Assembly: GCA_020226215.1 (NCBI GenBank)
Contig: CM035233.1
Location: 58,489,751 to 58,553,750 of the forward strand
DNA: 64,000 bases
Reading direction: 5' to 3'
DNA from: Sindora glabra
Lineage: Eukaryota > Streptophyta > Magnoliopsida > Fabales > Fabaceae
The position numbers were made by a program, and so were the translations under genes. How positions within the stretch are numbered: the first letter of the stretch is position 1; each line of letters begins with the position of its first letter. Positions 1 to 12,720 of this stretch are shown here, piece by piece. Under the pieces are notes generated by a model that made no database searches, was not told the DNA's origin, and saw nothing but the letters and a program-made list of their open reading frames with translations.

Positions 1-512
1 ACAAAATACCTACTAAGTTAAAAGGAAAGTTTTATCAGACAGTTATACAACCAGTTATACTTTATGGTAGCGAATGTTGAGTTCTGAAAGAACAACAAGC
101 AAAAAATGAGAGTAGCAATAATGAGAATATTAAGATAAATATGTGATCATATAAGAAAAGACAAAATATGAAATGAATACATATGAAATCATATTGATGT
201 GGCACCTACTGAGGAGAATATAAAAAATCGATTAAGGTGATTTGGTCATGTGCAAAGAAGATCATTGAAGGTACCAATGAAAAGAGTCAATCACATGATT
301 TTTAACCCTATGAAAAAGTATAGATGAAGGCCAAAACAAAAATATTAAAAGAAATTATAAAAAGAGATCTCTTGATAAATAATATCATTAAAAATTAATT
401 TCTAATAAAGTCTAATAACATTGAACGATCCATATAACTGACCTCACTTAATAGGATAAAGTTTTATTGTTGTTGTTATTGTTATTGTTGTTGTTGTTGT
501 TATTGTTATTGC
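1..512 (+). mobile_element. LINE (non-LTR retrotransposon) 3' end, decayed
   Basis: This is the C-terminal end of a LINE reverse-transcriptase ORF followed by its 3' tail. Reading the plus strand gives the typical plant LINE pattern: LKGKFYQTVIQP, then LYGSEC, then pieces matching the usual MRMLRW...R.D and RLRWFGHVQRR region, with several stops and frame changes. Near the end, the stretch around 430-465 translates to the common 'DPYN..HLIG' ending. It is followed at 463-512 by an irregular TTG/TTA trinucleotide tail, the expected 3' terminus of this LINE type. The 5' part lies outside the window. The element is clearly inactive. The assignment rests on family memory of the protein motif plus the tail visible in the sequence. 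Confidence 0.83.
463..512 (+). repeat. TTG/TTA trinucleotide tail of the LINE
   Basis: About 50 bp of TTG and TTA units. It sits directly after the LINE coding remnant and is best read as that element's 3' tail rather than an independent microsatellite. Confidence 0.8.
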
Positions 513-2041
513 TATAGGATGATTAGAGACAAATGCACTAACAACATAATACTGTAGTAGCTCCATGATAACAACAATAAACCTTACCAAGAAAATATGT
601 TGAAAAGTTTAAACAGATCAAAGAGACAACATCACCAGACCTGAATTTATCTACAGAAAATGACAGCACAAGAGAGGAATTGTAAACAGAGTTAAAAATT
701 GAAGGAAGCCATTACTTGCTGCTCCAATATTTACATGACATGACAAGTAGGGTTAGAACAGAGCACAAATCGACATGTAACAAATGAGGGCTCTTCACCC
801 TCTTAATTTTTCCAGTTCTCTCTTTTACTCTTCCTCAAAATCAATGAATTCCCTCTCATCCTCCCACCAAAAGAACTATGTACTTGTATAATCATCAAAG
901 CTTTTCTAAAAGAAACAAGTGATAATATGATTTGTGCAGCAATAGAATAAGAACAAGTGAATAAAGATCAAAACAAGCCAACTTATGCTATGTTTTCAAC
1001 CTTCACTTTCGCACTTGCATCTTCCTTAGAAACAAATCCCTAATACCTTAATTTTCCAAGCTCTTGTGGTAATCTCACATCTCTGTTTGCAATCATGACA
1101 TTTTAGCTAATTTATTTTGAGTCACCAGCAGACCAAGTGACAATCAACAATATCATAGGCCATTATTCAATTTTATTGCTATTAACCATAGGGATGCTAC
1201 CACGTCAGTTTGTTGTATATCATATGACAATTTTAATCATTTGGACCATAGAATCCTCCATGGCAAAATAAATCAACCAGCATTTTTAAGCAAATTAATT
1301 ATACAACCTGTATAAACTTCAAAGAAATTGCAATCAATTTATACAAATACAACTTCACTACCTTTGGGACATGTAGTAAGCATATTGCAGTGCAACTGCA
1401 ATCATGCTATTTTTAAAGAGAATTTGCTAGTTATCCTGCAAAGCTCTGTAAAAATATATGTTATAGTTGGAGCATACAAGAACTTCATACTGTTGCAGGT
1501 TCTATCAGTATAGTGCAATAACTCAGAAAAGGCAAAGTCATAATAGAATGTTAACCAGAAGAAAGAAAGACGAGAATGCAGAAACTAGATTTTCAGACAT
1601 TCCTTATCATTCATCTAATACAAAAACCATGATACAAATTTCCAATCTCTGGAATGCACAGCTTGAAGAAGCCGCTGGAAACACCAAATGAATCATCAGA
1701 AAATCAGATACCTACACGTATACTAACCCACATCTCACATCCAATCAGCATATTAATATCTTCACACTCGCCACAAACTACGAGGCAAACCACCAGAAAG
1801 GAGTAAAATCATCTGGAGACAGAGAGACAACAAGAGAGTCAGATCCTTCATCAAAACAGAAAATTAAAACACAATGAAAGAAAGTCAAGATGCCCACCAT
1901 ACCTATAATTGATTAACAAAACATGAAATGGTTGGTCCTCAAGTCAGTTAGCACCAATGTGGGTTTTCCATCAAACGGACAATAGCCGTAAGAAATTGGA
2001 ATGCTTTGGTGATGATTTATGCTCTTGTAGAAGACCTGAAC
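513..2041. other. Intergenic, downstream of GCP3
   Basis: No gene is recognised here. Short open frames at 1,328-1,691 have no family resemblance and lack coding character. The part nearest 2,041 is probably the 3' UTR of the minus-strand GCP3 gene. Base composition is slightly less AT-rich than in the large intergenic deserts further right. Confidence 0.5.
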
Positions 2042-4734
2042 CTATAGGTATTCACGTATTTCCTTTATGCTAGGACACAACCGCCTGTAAAATTCATTGA
2101 AGTCAAGTCGGAAAAAGAGGAACTTAAGATCAACATGTTGCTGTACGGGCAACTGAGATAGGAATTCCTCTTGTACGGAAGAGTACTCCTTAGCAATCTC
2201 ATCCAGATCTCGTCCCATACTTCGAAGAAATTCACCAGCACGTTGTGTTAGAGCTTTCCTGCCATCAACAATCCAGGATCCATGTTCCTTGGATTTATCA
2301 CTTAATTGCTTTCGTGATTTATTCTGATCTCGAGATGACAGTGAAGATTCCATGATTCTGAAGCAAGCACATAACCAAACATTAACATGATAAAACAGGG
2401 ATAAAGATAAGATATACTATTGCAAATATATGTAACAGTGAAGACAAAGTAAGAACAATACCTTGATTGCAGCTCATGAATACCTTCATACAACCTATCT
2501 GCATGGCTACAAAATCGTAGTATAAGATCAAATACTACAAACAGTGACTTGCAAAGTGCCTGAGAACGCTCTCCAAGGAGAGATTTCTCAACAATGGAAT
2601 GTAAATATTTCTCATGTGCCACAAGGAGGTCATCAAGATCCTTGGCTATTTCCATCTCATTTGAAAATTCTGACCATGATACCTCCAAGACTTCAAACAT
2701 TATATAGTATTGCAAATTTGAGATAAAATGATTCATTTCAACCCAAAGAACTTGGCAGCGCCTCAATGTTGAAACTAATTGCAACTTAACTGCATTTTGC
2801 AGCTTGGTGAAAGAATGAGAAGTAATACAATTTGGTTTCATGGTCTTCCAGGCACCAATAAGTGCATGTTCCACTCTTCTTAGCTTCCAGAGAAAATTGA
2901 AAATTCTCAAATACCTTGCCATCACAGATTCTGTGAACACAGTATCTAGTGGAACGCTTGCAATATATTCAAGTGAAAACACATCCCAACCCCTATCACC
3001 ACTTTCATGTGGCATCATTTTCACCCTCAGCCTATCCAATATGTCAGGATCATCATATTGAGCATTAGAAGATCGAATTGCAGTTTCCAGCAATCCAGCT
3101 AGTTTGAAAGAGCTAATAGTATTAGCAGGTTCAGAAAGCTCTGGACCAACAACATCCATTAGATATTGAACAAAATCACCTTGACCGAGCAATAAATAGC
3201 GCTTAATCGCAAGACAGTGCTCTTTGAATTTATATCTCTTGTAAATTACATCCAACAGATGCTTGTCAATTCTTTTTGCAGCCCCATCAACCAAAGATTC
3301 AAGGGTATCAGTTTCGCCATAGCCAAAACCACCTCTTCTTGCCTTGTTCCCTGTAGCAGTGGTGGCTTCTGTTGCAGCATCAGCCCAACCACGATCCTCA
3401 CAACAGACGCGAAGAAAATTAATGGATTTGCCAGTCCTCAAAATACGCTGAGCAAGAGAAGGTGAGATAAAAGAAGGAAGCATAGCTACATGGAGCCGGT
3501 AACCTTCTCCCCAAAGGGATTCTACCTTCACTGGCTGACTGACAATAAAAAATTCAGCAAAGATATCTTCTAACTCTCCTTCAAGAACCCATCTCCTCAC
3601 CATTTCAAACAGTGGAGAACAAACTCGCTGCAGTAGTCTTCTCATAAATTCATGAACTAGTGGGTCACCATGCTGAGCATGTAAATGGATTGCACCAGCC
3701 ATCGCCCCACCCCTCAAAACTCTACACTTATCAACCAAATCAGCCATCAACCTCATTTTCACCATTGGCTCTGCAAGCCAGACAGATAATCTCCTTAGTG
3801 AAAGATAATTTGTTGAACTCGCTGATTCGGATATTAATGGAATGGGATTTGAAGACTGTGCTTCTAGCACAGCCAAGAGCTTATAATACTCTGAAAGCTC
3901 ATCTTGCAATGCAGCACAAAATGCCTGCCCAACAGTTCCTACATCTTCTGCTGGAAACCGATCCATACTCTGTGATATGTACCCTGAAACCTTCTTAAAC
4001 AACCACCCCAATTCACAAAGTTTGTGAACCATAGTCCTAGTTGATCTAGGAACCTTAATCAAATCAGATAAAACATACCCATCTATATTTTTATCAAATT
4101 TTACGTGATTCCCATCAACTCCTTGACAGGCATACAGCACATCCCTAACCAAAACCTCCTCAGAGACCTCGTTTTCTTCCTTAACCAAATTCACAAATTC
4201 CCTGAAGGCGATGTCACGGCGATTATCCGGATCCTTGGTAACCAACAAAACCCCATTATTCCATCCCTTGTCCTGCCCAGCCCGACTAGGAAAATCCATT
4301 GAATCTTTACCCGACTCAGTATTAGAAAAATACAAATTGGGCAACAGGGCAGTATCCAATTGGTTTTTCATGTTTTTCCGATCCTCGGATACAATTTTGA
4401 GCAAATACATGACTGCCCATTTGTTATTTACACTACCAGGGCCAGTTTTGGATGCGAATTTGGTGTAAAGGTCAGCAAATGAAAGGGCTTCCGCCGACCT
4501 ACCTTGTGTAGCGAGACGGCGCTTGATGGCCTCGGCGATGGCGGCAGAGTCAGGAGCAATAGAAGGCGTCAATCTGCTGGAGAGTATGCGAATTGCATAG
4601 CGAAGAGACTGTTGGAACTCAGGTGAACTAGGGTTTGGAGTTCGTGAATCGGGACTGTGATTTTGCGAGAGCAATCGCAAAACGAGCTCTTTGACCAGAT
4701 CTGCAACCTTCTGCTGATCTTCTTCTTCGTCCAT
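2042..4734 (-). CDS. GCP3: Gamma-tubulin complex component 3 (GCP3/SPC98)
   Basis: This is a core subunit of the gamma-tubulin small complex, which binds gamma-tubulin and nucleates microtubules at the nuclear envelope and cortical sites. There are two coding exons: 4,734-2,462 and 2,357-2,042. The 104-bp intron has donor AG|GTATTG and acceptor TTCAG|A. Joining them gives ELQSR|IMESSLSS in frame and 862 aa, close to Arabidopsis GCP3 (about 838 aa by memory). The start is MDEEEDQQKVADLVKELV, the usual plant N-terminus. The Spc97/Spc98 (GRIP) domains span the middle and C-terminal parts. LLLGQGDFVQYL near residue 515 and a WKLRRVEHALIGAW block belong to the conserved C-terminal half, and the protein ends FLFFRLDFNEFY...EIREYL. 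No lesion is seen. Without splicing, exon 1 would run into intronic codons and stop at 2,302, so the second exon is needed. Confidence 0.96.
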
Positions 4735-5000
4735 TATAGGAACTATGAAGAGAAAATGCCTGCTGTAAAATCGAAGAAAGGATGATTTTTCTGAAGAATT
4801 AGCCTCTCAGTGTGAGAGGGGGGGGGGGGAGAGAGAGAGTTGCCGCAAGAGTGAGAGAATTTTGAAGAAATGCTACTTTTTAGATTTTTGCGGGCGCGGA
4901 AATGTGACCCAATAAAGTTCAAATAAAATAACAATAAAAATATACCCATAAGCAAGTGCTTTGGTATATCACAGGAAATTTTTTTTTTTAATCCAAACAC
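4735..5000 (-). promoter_or_regulatory. GCP3 5' UTR and proximal promoter, G/GA tract
   Basis: This is the region immediately upstream of the GCP3 start codon. On the gene strand it carries a CT-rich run followed by a poly-C run; on the plus strand these are G at 4,818-4,829 and (GA)n at 4,830-4,839. CT-rich 5' leaders are common in plant genes. No clear TATA box was placed, so promoter limits are an inference. Confidence 0.45.
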
Positions 5001-5850
5001 GAGGAAGCATATGGATTCATCCTATTTCAATAAATATTTTTTAAAATTTAAATCCTTATTTTTTAATAGATAAAATTTAAATAAAATCAGTATTTTTATT
5101 GAATTAATATTTTATTAATATAACATAAAACTTTTACGAGCGATGATTATAAAAATATTTTTAGTAACAAATTTTACTGTAAGTAAATCAAACACTTGAT
5201 AAAAAAAATTATTATCACCTTTAAAATTTTCCAATTAAACACTGCTTAAACCCTCTTTTGGAGCAACAAAAATTTTAAAAATTAATTCATTTTAAATTAG
5301 GTTGATGTATAAAATTGTTCATTTATCTAATTTTAAACTAGTTGAATTTCAGTTTTTTTAGGCTTAATGCGATAAGAGAAAAGGTTAAATATATTTTTAT
5401 TTTTTATTTGCATATTAGTGGAATTTGGTCTTTATAATTTAAAAATATTAATTTGTTTCATTATAAATTCATAGTCAGCATCACTATTGTTCCAACCTCA
5501 AACTTCTTAGGAGTAAAATAACATTTTATATGTTTCAATCTTGAGTTTACAAGTGCTTAGACCGATATTCTTAAAATAGCATATACTTTAAGAATGTATC
5601 AGAAACTTATTTTTATCATTATAAACTTTGTTTTCATAAGACATTATATAATTAAATATTATATAATATGTAATGGGACAATACTAAAGACGGCCAAATT
5701 TGTATACGGACAATACAAGTCCACTCAGGTCAATGACATTAATCAAAATACAGAAGGGCTCTCTTTGACCAGATCAAACAAGAGAATTGAAATTTTTGCA
5801 GCGCCAGTCAGCTGGATGTAGACTTGGTTTATTTTTCATAAAGATACTTT
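5001..5850. other. Intergenic, AT-rich
   Basis: No gene or recognisable transposon was identified. A small open frame at 5,594-5,821 has no family resemblance. Confidence 0.5.
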
Positions 5851-7604
5851 TTTATAAAAAAAATTAGTTTTTCTATCTTTGTGGTACACGAGTATCTATT
5901 TTTATTATAAAAATAAGAATAATAAATATATAATAAAAATTATAAAAATTTATAAATCTAATTTATCATATTTATTTTATAATTATATATTCAAATTTAT
6001 AAATAATCAATTTTTAAAATGTAATATAAGAGTTATGAATTATAACATGTAGTTAAGTAATTTGATTTAATAAAATTTTTAAATTAATATGTTTATAATA
6101 AAAAAATTGTGTTACATCATATTATTCAATGATATTCATATCTAAATTGTAATGAATAATAATGAATAGGAAGACACAAAATAAAATATGTAATTAAAAA
6201 TATAAAAGGAATAATAATATGTAAGGAGTAAAAAATTATATTTAATTTAAAATATAGTACTTGAAAATTGATAAAAATATTGATAAAATTTTTATAAATA
6301 AAATCTATTTTAATTTATTAATATTTTTATTAAAAATAAAACATTTAATTATATAATTTAATTTTTATTTTTCATATTAAAAATTTAAGTTGTTTACAAT
6401 ATTTTTATAATAAAATTAAATACATTATATTATACACATACATATCATTTAGTGATACTAATATTTAAATTGTATATAATAGAAATGAAATGAAAAAATA
6501 TAAAATTATATATAAAAAGAAGAGAAATAATGTGTGAGTTGTAAAATAATTTAAAAGCTATATTTACAATAAGTAATTGGGTAATTCAAATAAATTAAAA
6601 TCTTAAGTTATTTAAAACTAATAAAAGAATAAAATATATCAAAATAAAATATATCATATTGTATCTACACTTCTTGATGATGTTAATGTATAAATTATAA
6701 ATAATATGATGGTATTAAAAAAAAAGATGCAATGCAACAAATAAAAAAAATTATGTGAATCTAAGATTAAGTAGTATATAAGTCAAAATATATTATGTAA
6801 TTAAGTAAATTAATTTTTAAGTTAAAAATAATAGAAAGTAAAATAATGCATGAATTATAAAATTTTGATAAAATGTTAATTATATTTTATATGATTTAAA
6901 ATATAGCAAAATAATCTCAAGATAATATATTAATAAAATTTAATTAAATTAATTAATTTTAATTTTTATATTTTTAATAGAATATCTAATTAATTATTTC
7001 AACTAAAATTTTTATTAAATTTCAAACTTATTTGAAATTTTAATATAAAAAATTCAAATTTATCATTTTGTATCTATAATACTTTGTAATATTAATATCT
7101 AAATAATAAATAATAATAGACATAAAAAGAAAAAATATGCAATAGGATATGTGTGTGTGTGTGTATATAAAGAAGAGAGAGAAAAAGTGAATTATGTAGT
7201 GATATAAGAACTAAAATTAAAAAATACAATACAATTTTTATTAAATTAAAATTTTAATTTATCTAAATTGAAAAAGATAATAACAAAGAATCAAACAGTG
7301 TGTAAGTTGTAAAGTTTTCGTAAAATTTTAATTGTATTTTATATAATTTAAAATATACTAAAATAATATCAAGATAATATATATATTGATAAAGTTTAAA
7401 TAAATATTTTTTTAATTTTTAAATATTTTATTAAATAATTGAATATGTAATTAATTATTTCAACTAAAAATTTTTATTAAACTTAAAACTTAATTGAAAT
7501 ATTTTTATAAAAAATTTAAATTTATCATTTTATATTTATTATACTTTTTAATATTAATTTTTAAATAATAAATAATAGTAATAGATATAAAAAAATATGC
7601 AATA

Positions 7605-7657
<53 letters not shown>

Positions 7658-8630
7658 AGAAATAATAAGTGAATTATATAATATAAATATTAAAATAAGA
7701 AACATAATATATTTAAATTGAATTAATTTTTAATTTATTTAAAATAATAATAAAATATATCATATTATTTATACAATTTTTATTAAAATTAGTATCTAAA
7801 CCATTAGTATTAGAATTGATAATATAAAAAGAAAAGAAACAAAATATGTAATAGAGGAATTAAAAATAAGGGCATGTAATTCTTATATCAAATAATATAA
7901 GAATTAAAAATAGAATATACAATTAAATAATTTAATAAAAATAATTTTTTAGCTTATTTAAATTACTTGTATCTAAAAAAAGTGAAGTAATGTGAGTTTA
8001 TAACTTTGACAGAATCTCAATTATATATATATAATTTAGGATATAGTATTCAAAAATTGATATTAAAAAATATTTATAAATTTTAAATAATTTTAATTTT
8101 AATTTTTAAATAATTTTATTTAATAATAATATTTTTATTTATTATTTCAATTAGTAATTTATATATTAAAATTTTAAATTATTTAAAATACTTTATAATA
8201 AAATTAAATATATTATGTAATATATATATTACTTTATAATATTAGTATCTAATTTATTAGTAATGGTAATTCACATTAAAAAAGAGAAAAAGACCAATAT
8301 CCAATAAAATAAATTAATAAAAAGAGAAATAATAAATGGGTTATAAAATACTATAAAATTTAAAAATAAAATATATAGTTAAATTATAAATAATAAAAAT
8401 AAATACGAAAAAATATAATAAAGTTGATAGAAATTAATATGTGAGTTATAAAATAATAGGGAAGTTAAAAATGAAATCAAAAAACAAACATGCAAACATA
8501 TGAGATGTAAAGTAATGTAATAGTTAAAAATACAATATAAATTTATAAAATAAATATAGATGCATGAAATGAGAAAAAATAAAATATAAAAATACATAAA
8601 CTTGCATCGAGAGTTAAAACAAAATTCAAA
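5851..8630. repeat. Diverged AT-rich tandem-like array (units about 310-455 bp)
   Basis: A block with the same order of motifs recurs: a GAGTTGTAAA/GAATTATAAA-like motif, then ATTTAAAATATA, then an AATTAATTATTTCAACTAAAA-like stretch, then AAATTTATCATTTT and AATAATAAATAATA. Unit starts fall near 6,215, 6,525, 6,850, 7,305, 7,670, 7,990 and 8,335. The best pair is about 6,870-7,165 against 7,323-7,640, which aligns along its whole length with only scattered changes. No coding sequence is visible. The array may be a degraded tandem duplication of a repeat; its class is unknown. Confidence 0.55.
7606..7655. repeat. (TA)n microsatellite
   Basis: An uninterrupted AT dinucleotide run of about 50 bp. 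It lies at the same place in its repeat unit as the (GT)n run near 7,150 in the preceding unit. Confidence 0.95.
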
Positions 8631-10870
8631 AAATTTTATAAAAGAGTAGTAAAATTGTAATCAATAGAAATAGTTATAAAAGAGGTATTATTAAAAAAAG
8701 AAGAATGAGAAGCTTTAAAGGAAAAAAATTATGTAAAGTTGACACTTGTCCCAAAAATATTTAAAAAAAGGAAGAAAAAGCTTGTTCTATTAGTTAAATA
8801 TAGATTTATAATTTGTAATTAAAAAATAATATGTAAATATATTTTAATGGAGGAAAATAACTTTAAAAAAAATAAAAAATTATTTTCCATCAAACTCTAT
8901 ATATTTAACATTAAACATTTATATTATTTTCCACCATCTTTATATTATATAACTATATTCTTGTAAAAAATATTTTTAAACAAATGATTTTCAACTTTTT
9001 CTATTAATTCATAAAATTATTTGTAAGTTAAAATAACTAATGTACTACTAAAAGCTAATTGGTTTAGAAGGTGAAAGAACCTGAATGAAAGAATTTACTA
9101 CTTACTATTCTTACCCTGAATAAAATTAGCCTCGTATCTAACAAGAATGTGCGGAGATATAGGGTTATCAAACATATACATGTAAAATAAAGCAATGTGG
9201 GCTTAGCTTATGTGGACTTGCACACGCATGTCAATAAAAAATATGAGAAAATTTTGTCAAGCCTGCAAGTACCCATATTATTAATTTTTTTTATTATTAA
9301 GAGTGATTAAATTATCAAATGTATACATACAAGGATTAAAGATAAAATTCTAAATATATGGGAATGAAGGTATTTTTAAAAAATATTGGATTAAGTTAAA
9401 TTAAAAAAATATAATTTTTTTAATAAATTATAATTGGACAATTAGTTTTTTTATTTTATGTAAAGAGTAAGTAAAATAAAGCTAAAAAAATCATAATAAT
9501 TCATTGGATATTGGATTGGGAATTGAGTTAGACTTACAGAGTTTTCAAATGCTTAAAAGATTATTAAAATTATTAATGGTAAAAAAAATTAAGCCCACAC
9601 CTGCATAGGCTTGAGCTTATACAAATTTACTTGCATAAGTCTATAAAAAAATACAAACTTTAAATAAAGATGTTCAACCCATCTTATGACTATGGGCTAC
9701 CTATATTGGTTCTGAGTTTTCTACCCATTTCATATGCCTAGTCAAGCAAGCAAACTGGATCAAAGTCCATGTAAACTTAGGTCCTTACAAATATGTCCAT
9801 TTTACCTATTAAAGGAAACGGACTATTTAAAGCTAATTTAAGTCTGATTCATATAAGTCCCAAATCAATCCATTTTTCACGAAAGCCTTTTTAGGTTTTC
9901 AATTAGCCCATTTGTAAATTTATTGAATTTTTTGCCTATAACATTTAATCTAAACTTCACATATATAATTAAGCCTAACAATCGACTTATTAAAAATTAA
10001 AGAAATGAAATAGATAGAAACTTCTAATCTTGTACTAACTTGTACAACTAATAGTACTATAATATTTAATATAATAGTTCTAATTATATACATAATAGTC
10101 ATCATAAAATCCCTTCTTCATAATAGTTTGGAACATAAGTGACAAGTTCTCAACAAAAATAAAAGTTACATAATTAATTGAATTTGTTTCAGGTGAAAAC
10201 TAAAATGTAACACCGTTTTTCATCTTCATTGTTTTTTAGTATATCCATAATCCATTAACTATAATATGTAAATTCAAAGTAATATAAGTGTTTCAATAAA
10301 AAAAAGTAATGCAAGTGTTATATTGCATATGTAAACTATTTAAAATACTAAAAACAAGAAAAGAAAAATAAAAAAGATAAATAAGTTAGAAACACTCATT
10401 AATAGTTTTTAGAAGTTATGAATTGTGTTGAAATATCAAGTGTAAAGCAATAACAAAAAGCTAAGAAGATAACATATCCTTACAATACAAATTATATAAC
10501 TAGCAACAAACCAATCATTAGTAAATGGAAAATCTAAACGATTTCATTACAAAAATAAAAAGTTGAATGTGCATAGAAAATTGAAAAATATAGAACCTAT
10601 TCAAAAAAATAGAAATTTGATATAAAATTATAGCATTAATAAATTCACTAAAAAATAAATAGCTAACCCTTATTTATACAACTTCATCAACATTCATATA
10701 TTTGTCTACAATAATTGTTACATTTGTATTTGAATCCTTAACTAAAGCATTTTTTCCCTTCATCATCATCCTCCAAATTTACAATTGAAATCTTAGTTGA
10801 TAATAAATATCAACAATTGAAGATAAAAAAATTTTAAATCAAAATTGTAACAAATTACATTAAAAAGATA
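8631..10870. other. Intergenic; transposon-derived sequence likely
   Basis: No gene is seen. Between about 9,580 and 9,900 the base composition changes, with repeated AAGTCC, GGCTTG, AGCCCA and GTCCATTTTACC-like words typical of subterminal regions of plant hAT elements. It lies next to the hAT transposase relic and may be that element's end. The terminus could not be placed. Confidence 0.35.
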
Positions 10871-10879
10871 ACCAATAAA

Positions 10880-12720
10880 AGTGAAATCATCAAAATGTGA
10901 ACTTTCTTAAGTATGAGACAACCTTTATACTTACTGAGCACATGGCCTCCAATACTAAATTCCAATTCAAATGCCATCATGGTAATTGGTATACTTAACA
11001 ATTCATAAACCATAATAATTGTATTTAGAAATCTATTCGTTTATACCTTCCACCAGTTTAAAATATCTAAATCCTTATAATGTGCAAATTCAAATTTAGG
11101 ATTCTTCAAATAAATCTCCAATTAGAACTTTCCAATTCTTGTAACAATTTAAGAATCAAAAGCCTCAAAATTCTAAAAAAAAGTCATACAATTAGTCAAG
11201 AAATAATCAACCAAATTAATTTATAGAAAAGCCATAAATACAATAGTCAATAGAAAGCTAAAAAACTTATAGTGAAATTTTGTCTCACTTTGTTATTTAA
11301 ACTTAAACTTCCAAAAGATAAAATAAAAAAAATTAGAAGATTGAGTTCCTTAGGATGTTAGAAGTGATTACTTTAGATACACCTCATAGAATTAAAGAAA
11401 TTTATTTTTCAAAATTTTCATTTTCTACTTAGAAGTAGTAAAACTAATTGTGTTATAGAAAAATCCAATAATGATAACTTAATTCTTGCATAAAAAATAT
11501 ACATTATAGCAAGCAATACATTATATTTACTCTAATATTTATCAAATTTAACTTTCATACTAATAGTTACATCTTTTATCATTTTGTTTTCACATTTCAA
11601 ATTCTCTAACAAAACGCATTCAAATTTTCAAACTTGAATGAAAGTTAAGTTTATAGTTGGATAACTAGAACTAAAGATCAAATTGGTTATTTTATAGAAA
11701 GGCTTAAAAAACTCACTTTTTTGTCATACTTTATGCACTTCACACTAGATGGACAATACTTATATATCAACCGCTAAGTGGGCAAATACATGCTTATATT
11801 TCAAAGTATTATCAAGCATTAAAAAAGTAGAAATCCATCAAGTAGGCATATCTAAATATAATTTCATATTCCTTTCAATTGATAAATTTTGTGCAATCTT
11901 ATTAAAGCTTCTCATTCTTACTTTTGATAGCTTCACATATTTGATACTTTATCTAATTTTAACAATAGCATTAGAGGCTACTTTTAACCTATCTTGAACT
12001 AAAAGATTAAGAATGTGTGTCAAACATCTACTATGAAAGAATTCATCATCAAACAATAAGCTTTCTTCCACACAAACTTATTCTTTCAAGAATGATTGCA
12101 TATTGTTATTTGTAAAAGTATTATCTAAAGTAAAAGTCAAAATCTTCTTTTCTATCCCTCATTCACATAAAATATTAATATTTATTATCTTCCTAGATAA
12201 TTTATATCCGATATATAAAGGTAGCATGGCCTAAAAAGTTAGAATCTTACTTCTTAACTTCCAATTAAGATCAACATAGTGAGTAGTTATATAAATGCAA
12301 TCTTTTTAAGTGTAAAAAAATCCATAAGTTAGAAGTAATACACATTTAACCTAAAATTGTTTACAATTCATCTTTTAACCCCTCTTTTTCATTAAAATAA
12401 AGTTTTCACATATCAACTGCATCAATATTTCTAGAAATCATTTTTTACAATTCATCTTTTAACCCCTCTTTTTTCATTTAAATAAAGCTTCCACACATGA
12501 ACTACATCAATGTTTCTAGAAATCATTTTTGTATTAAGATTTAAATACTTTATAACTTCTCTAATCCTATCATATTCAACGAAAGTAAATAAGAGATCAT
12601 GCTTTATGATTGCTAAAGCCATTTTATGCCTCAAAATTGTCATAACTCTTACATCTACCTTGTCATTTACCATCATGATATACTTCTATATCTTCATTAT
12701 AAAACCAAAGATCTAAATGA
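10880..12720 (-). mobile_element. hAT-superfamily transposase, decayed (RICESLEEPER-like)
   Basis: The minus strand reads as successive pieces of a plant hAT (Ac-like, ZBED/RICESLEEPER) transposase in correct order. Near 12,676-12,452: LAIIKHDLLFTFVEY and KYLNLNTKMISRN. Near 12,285-12,240: HYVDLNWKLRSKIL. Near 12,145-12,090: TLDNTFTNNNMQSF. Near 12,035-11,975: FHSRCLTHILNLLVQD. Near 11,850-11,770: MPT.W.STFLMLDNTL. Near 11,560-11,490: MKVKFDKY..KYNVLLAI. Near 11,060-10,910 is the C-terminal hATC dimerisation region, with LNWWK, LLSIPIT and FSIGGHVLSKY. Stops and frame shifts between the pieces show it is dead. A tandem duplication lies inside it at 12,360-12,527. The N-terminal BED zinc finger was not recognised. 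Confidence 0.9.
12360..12527. repeat. 84-bp tandem duplication inside the hAT relic
   Basis: Two adjacent copies, 12,360-12,443 and 12,444 to about 12,527. They share TTACAATTCATCTTTTAACC at the start and TTTCTAGAAATCATTTTT at the end, with a handful of substitutions. They cover the transposase segment reading ISRN...YLNEK. Confidence 0.85.

Noticed and set aside
1328..1691. Overlapping short plus-strand frames
   Set aside because: No conserved domain, no splice context and no codon character; they are probably chance frames downstream of GCP3.
2544..4468. Plus-strand open frames across the GCP3 locus
   Set aside because: They are antisense to a clearly conserved coding sequence and show no domain.
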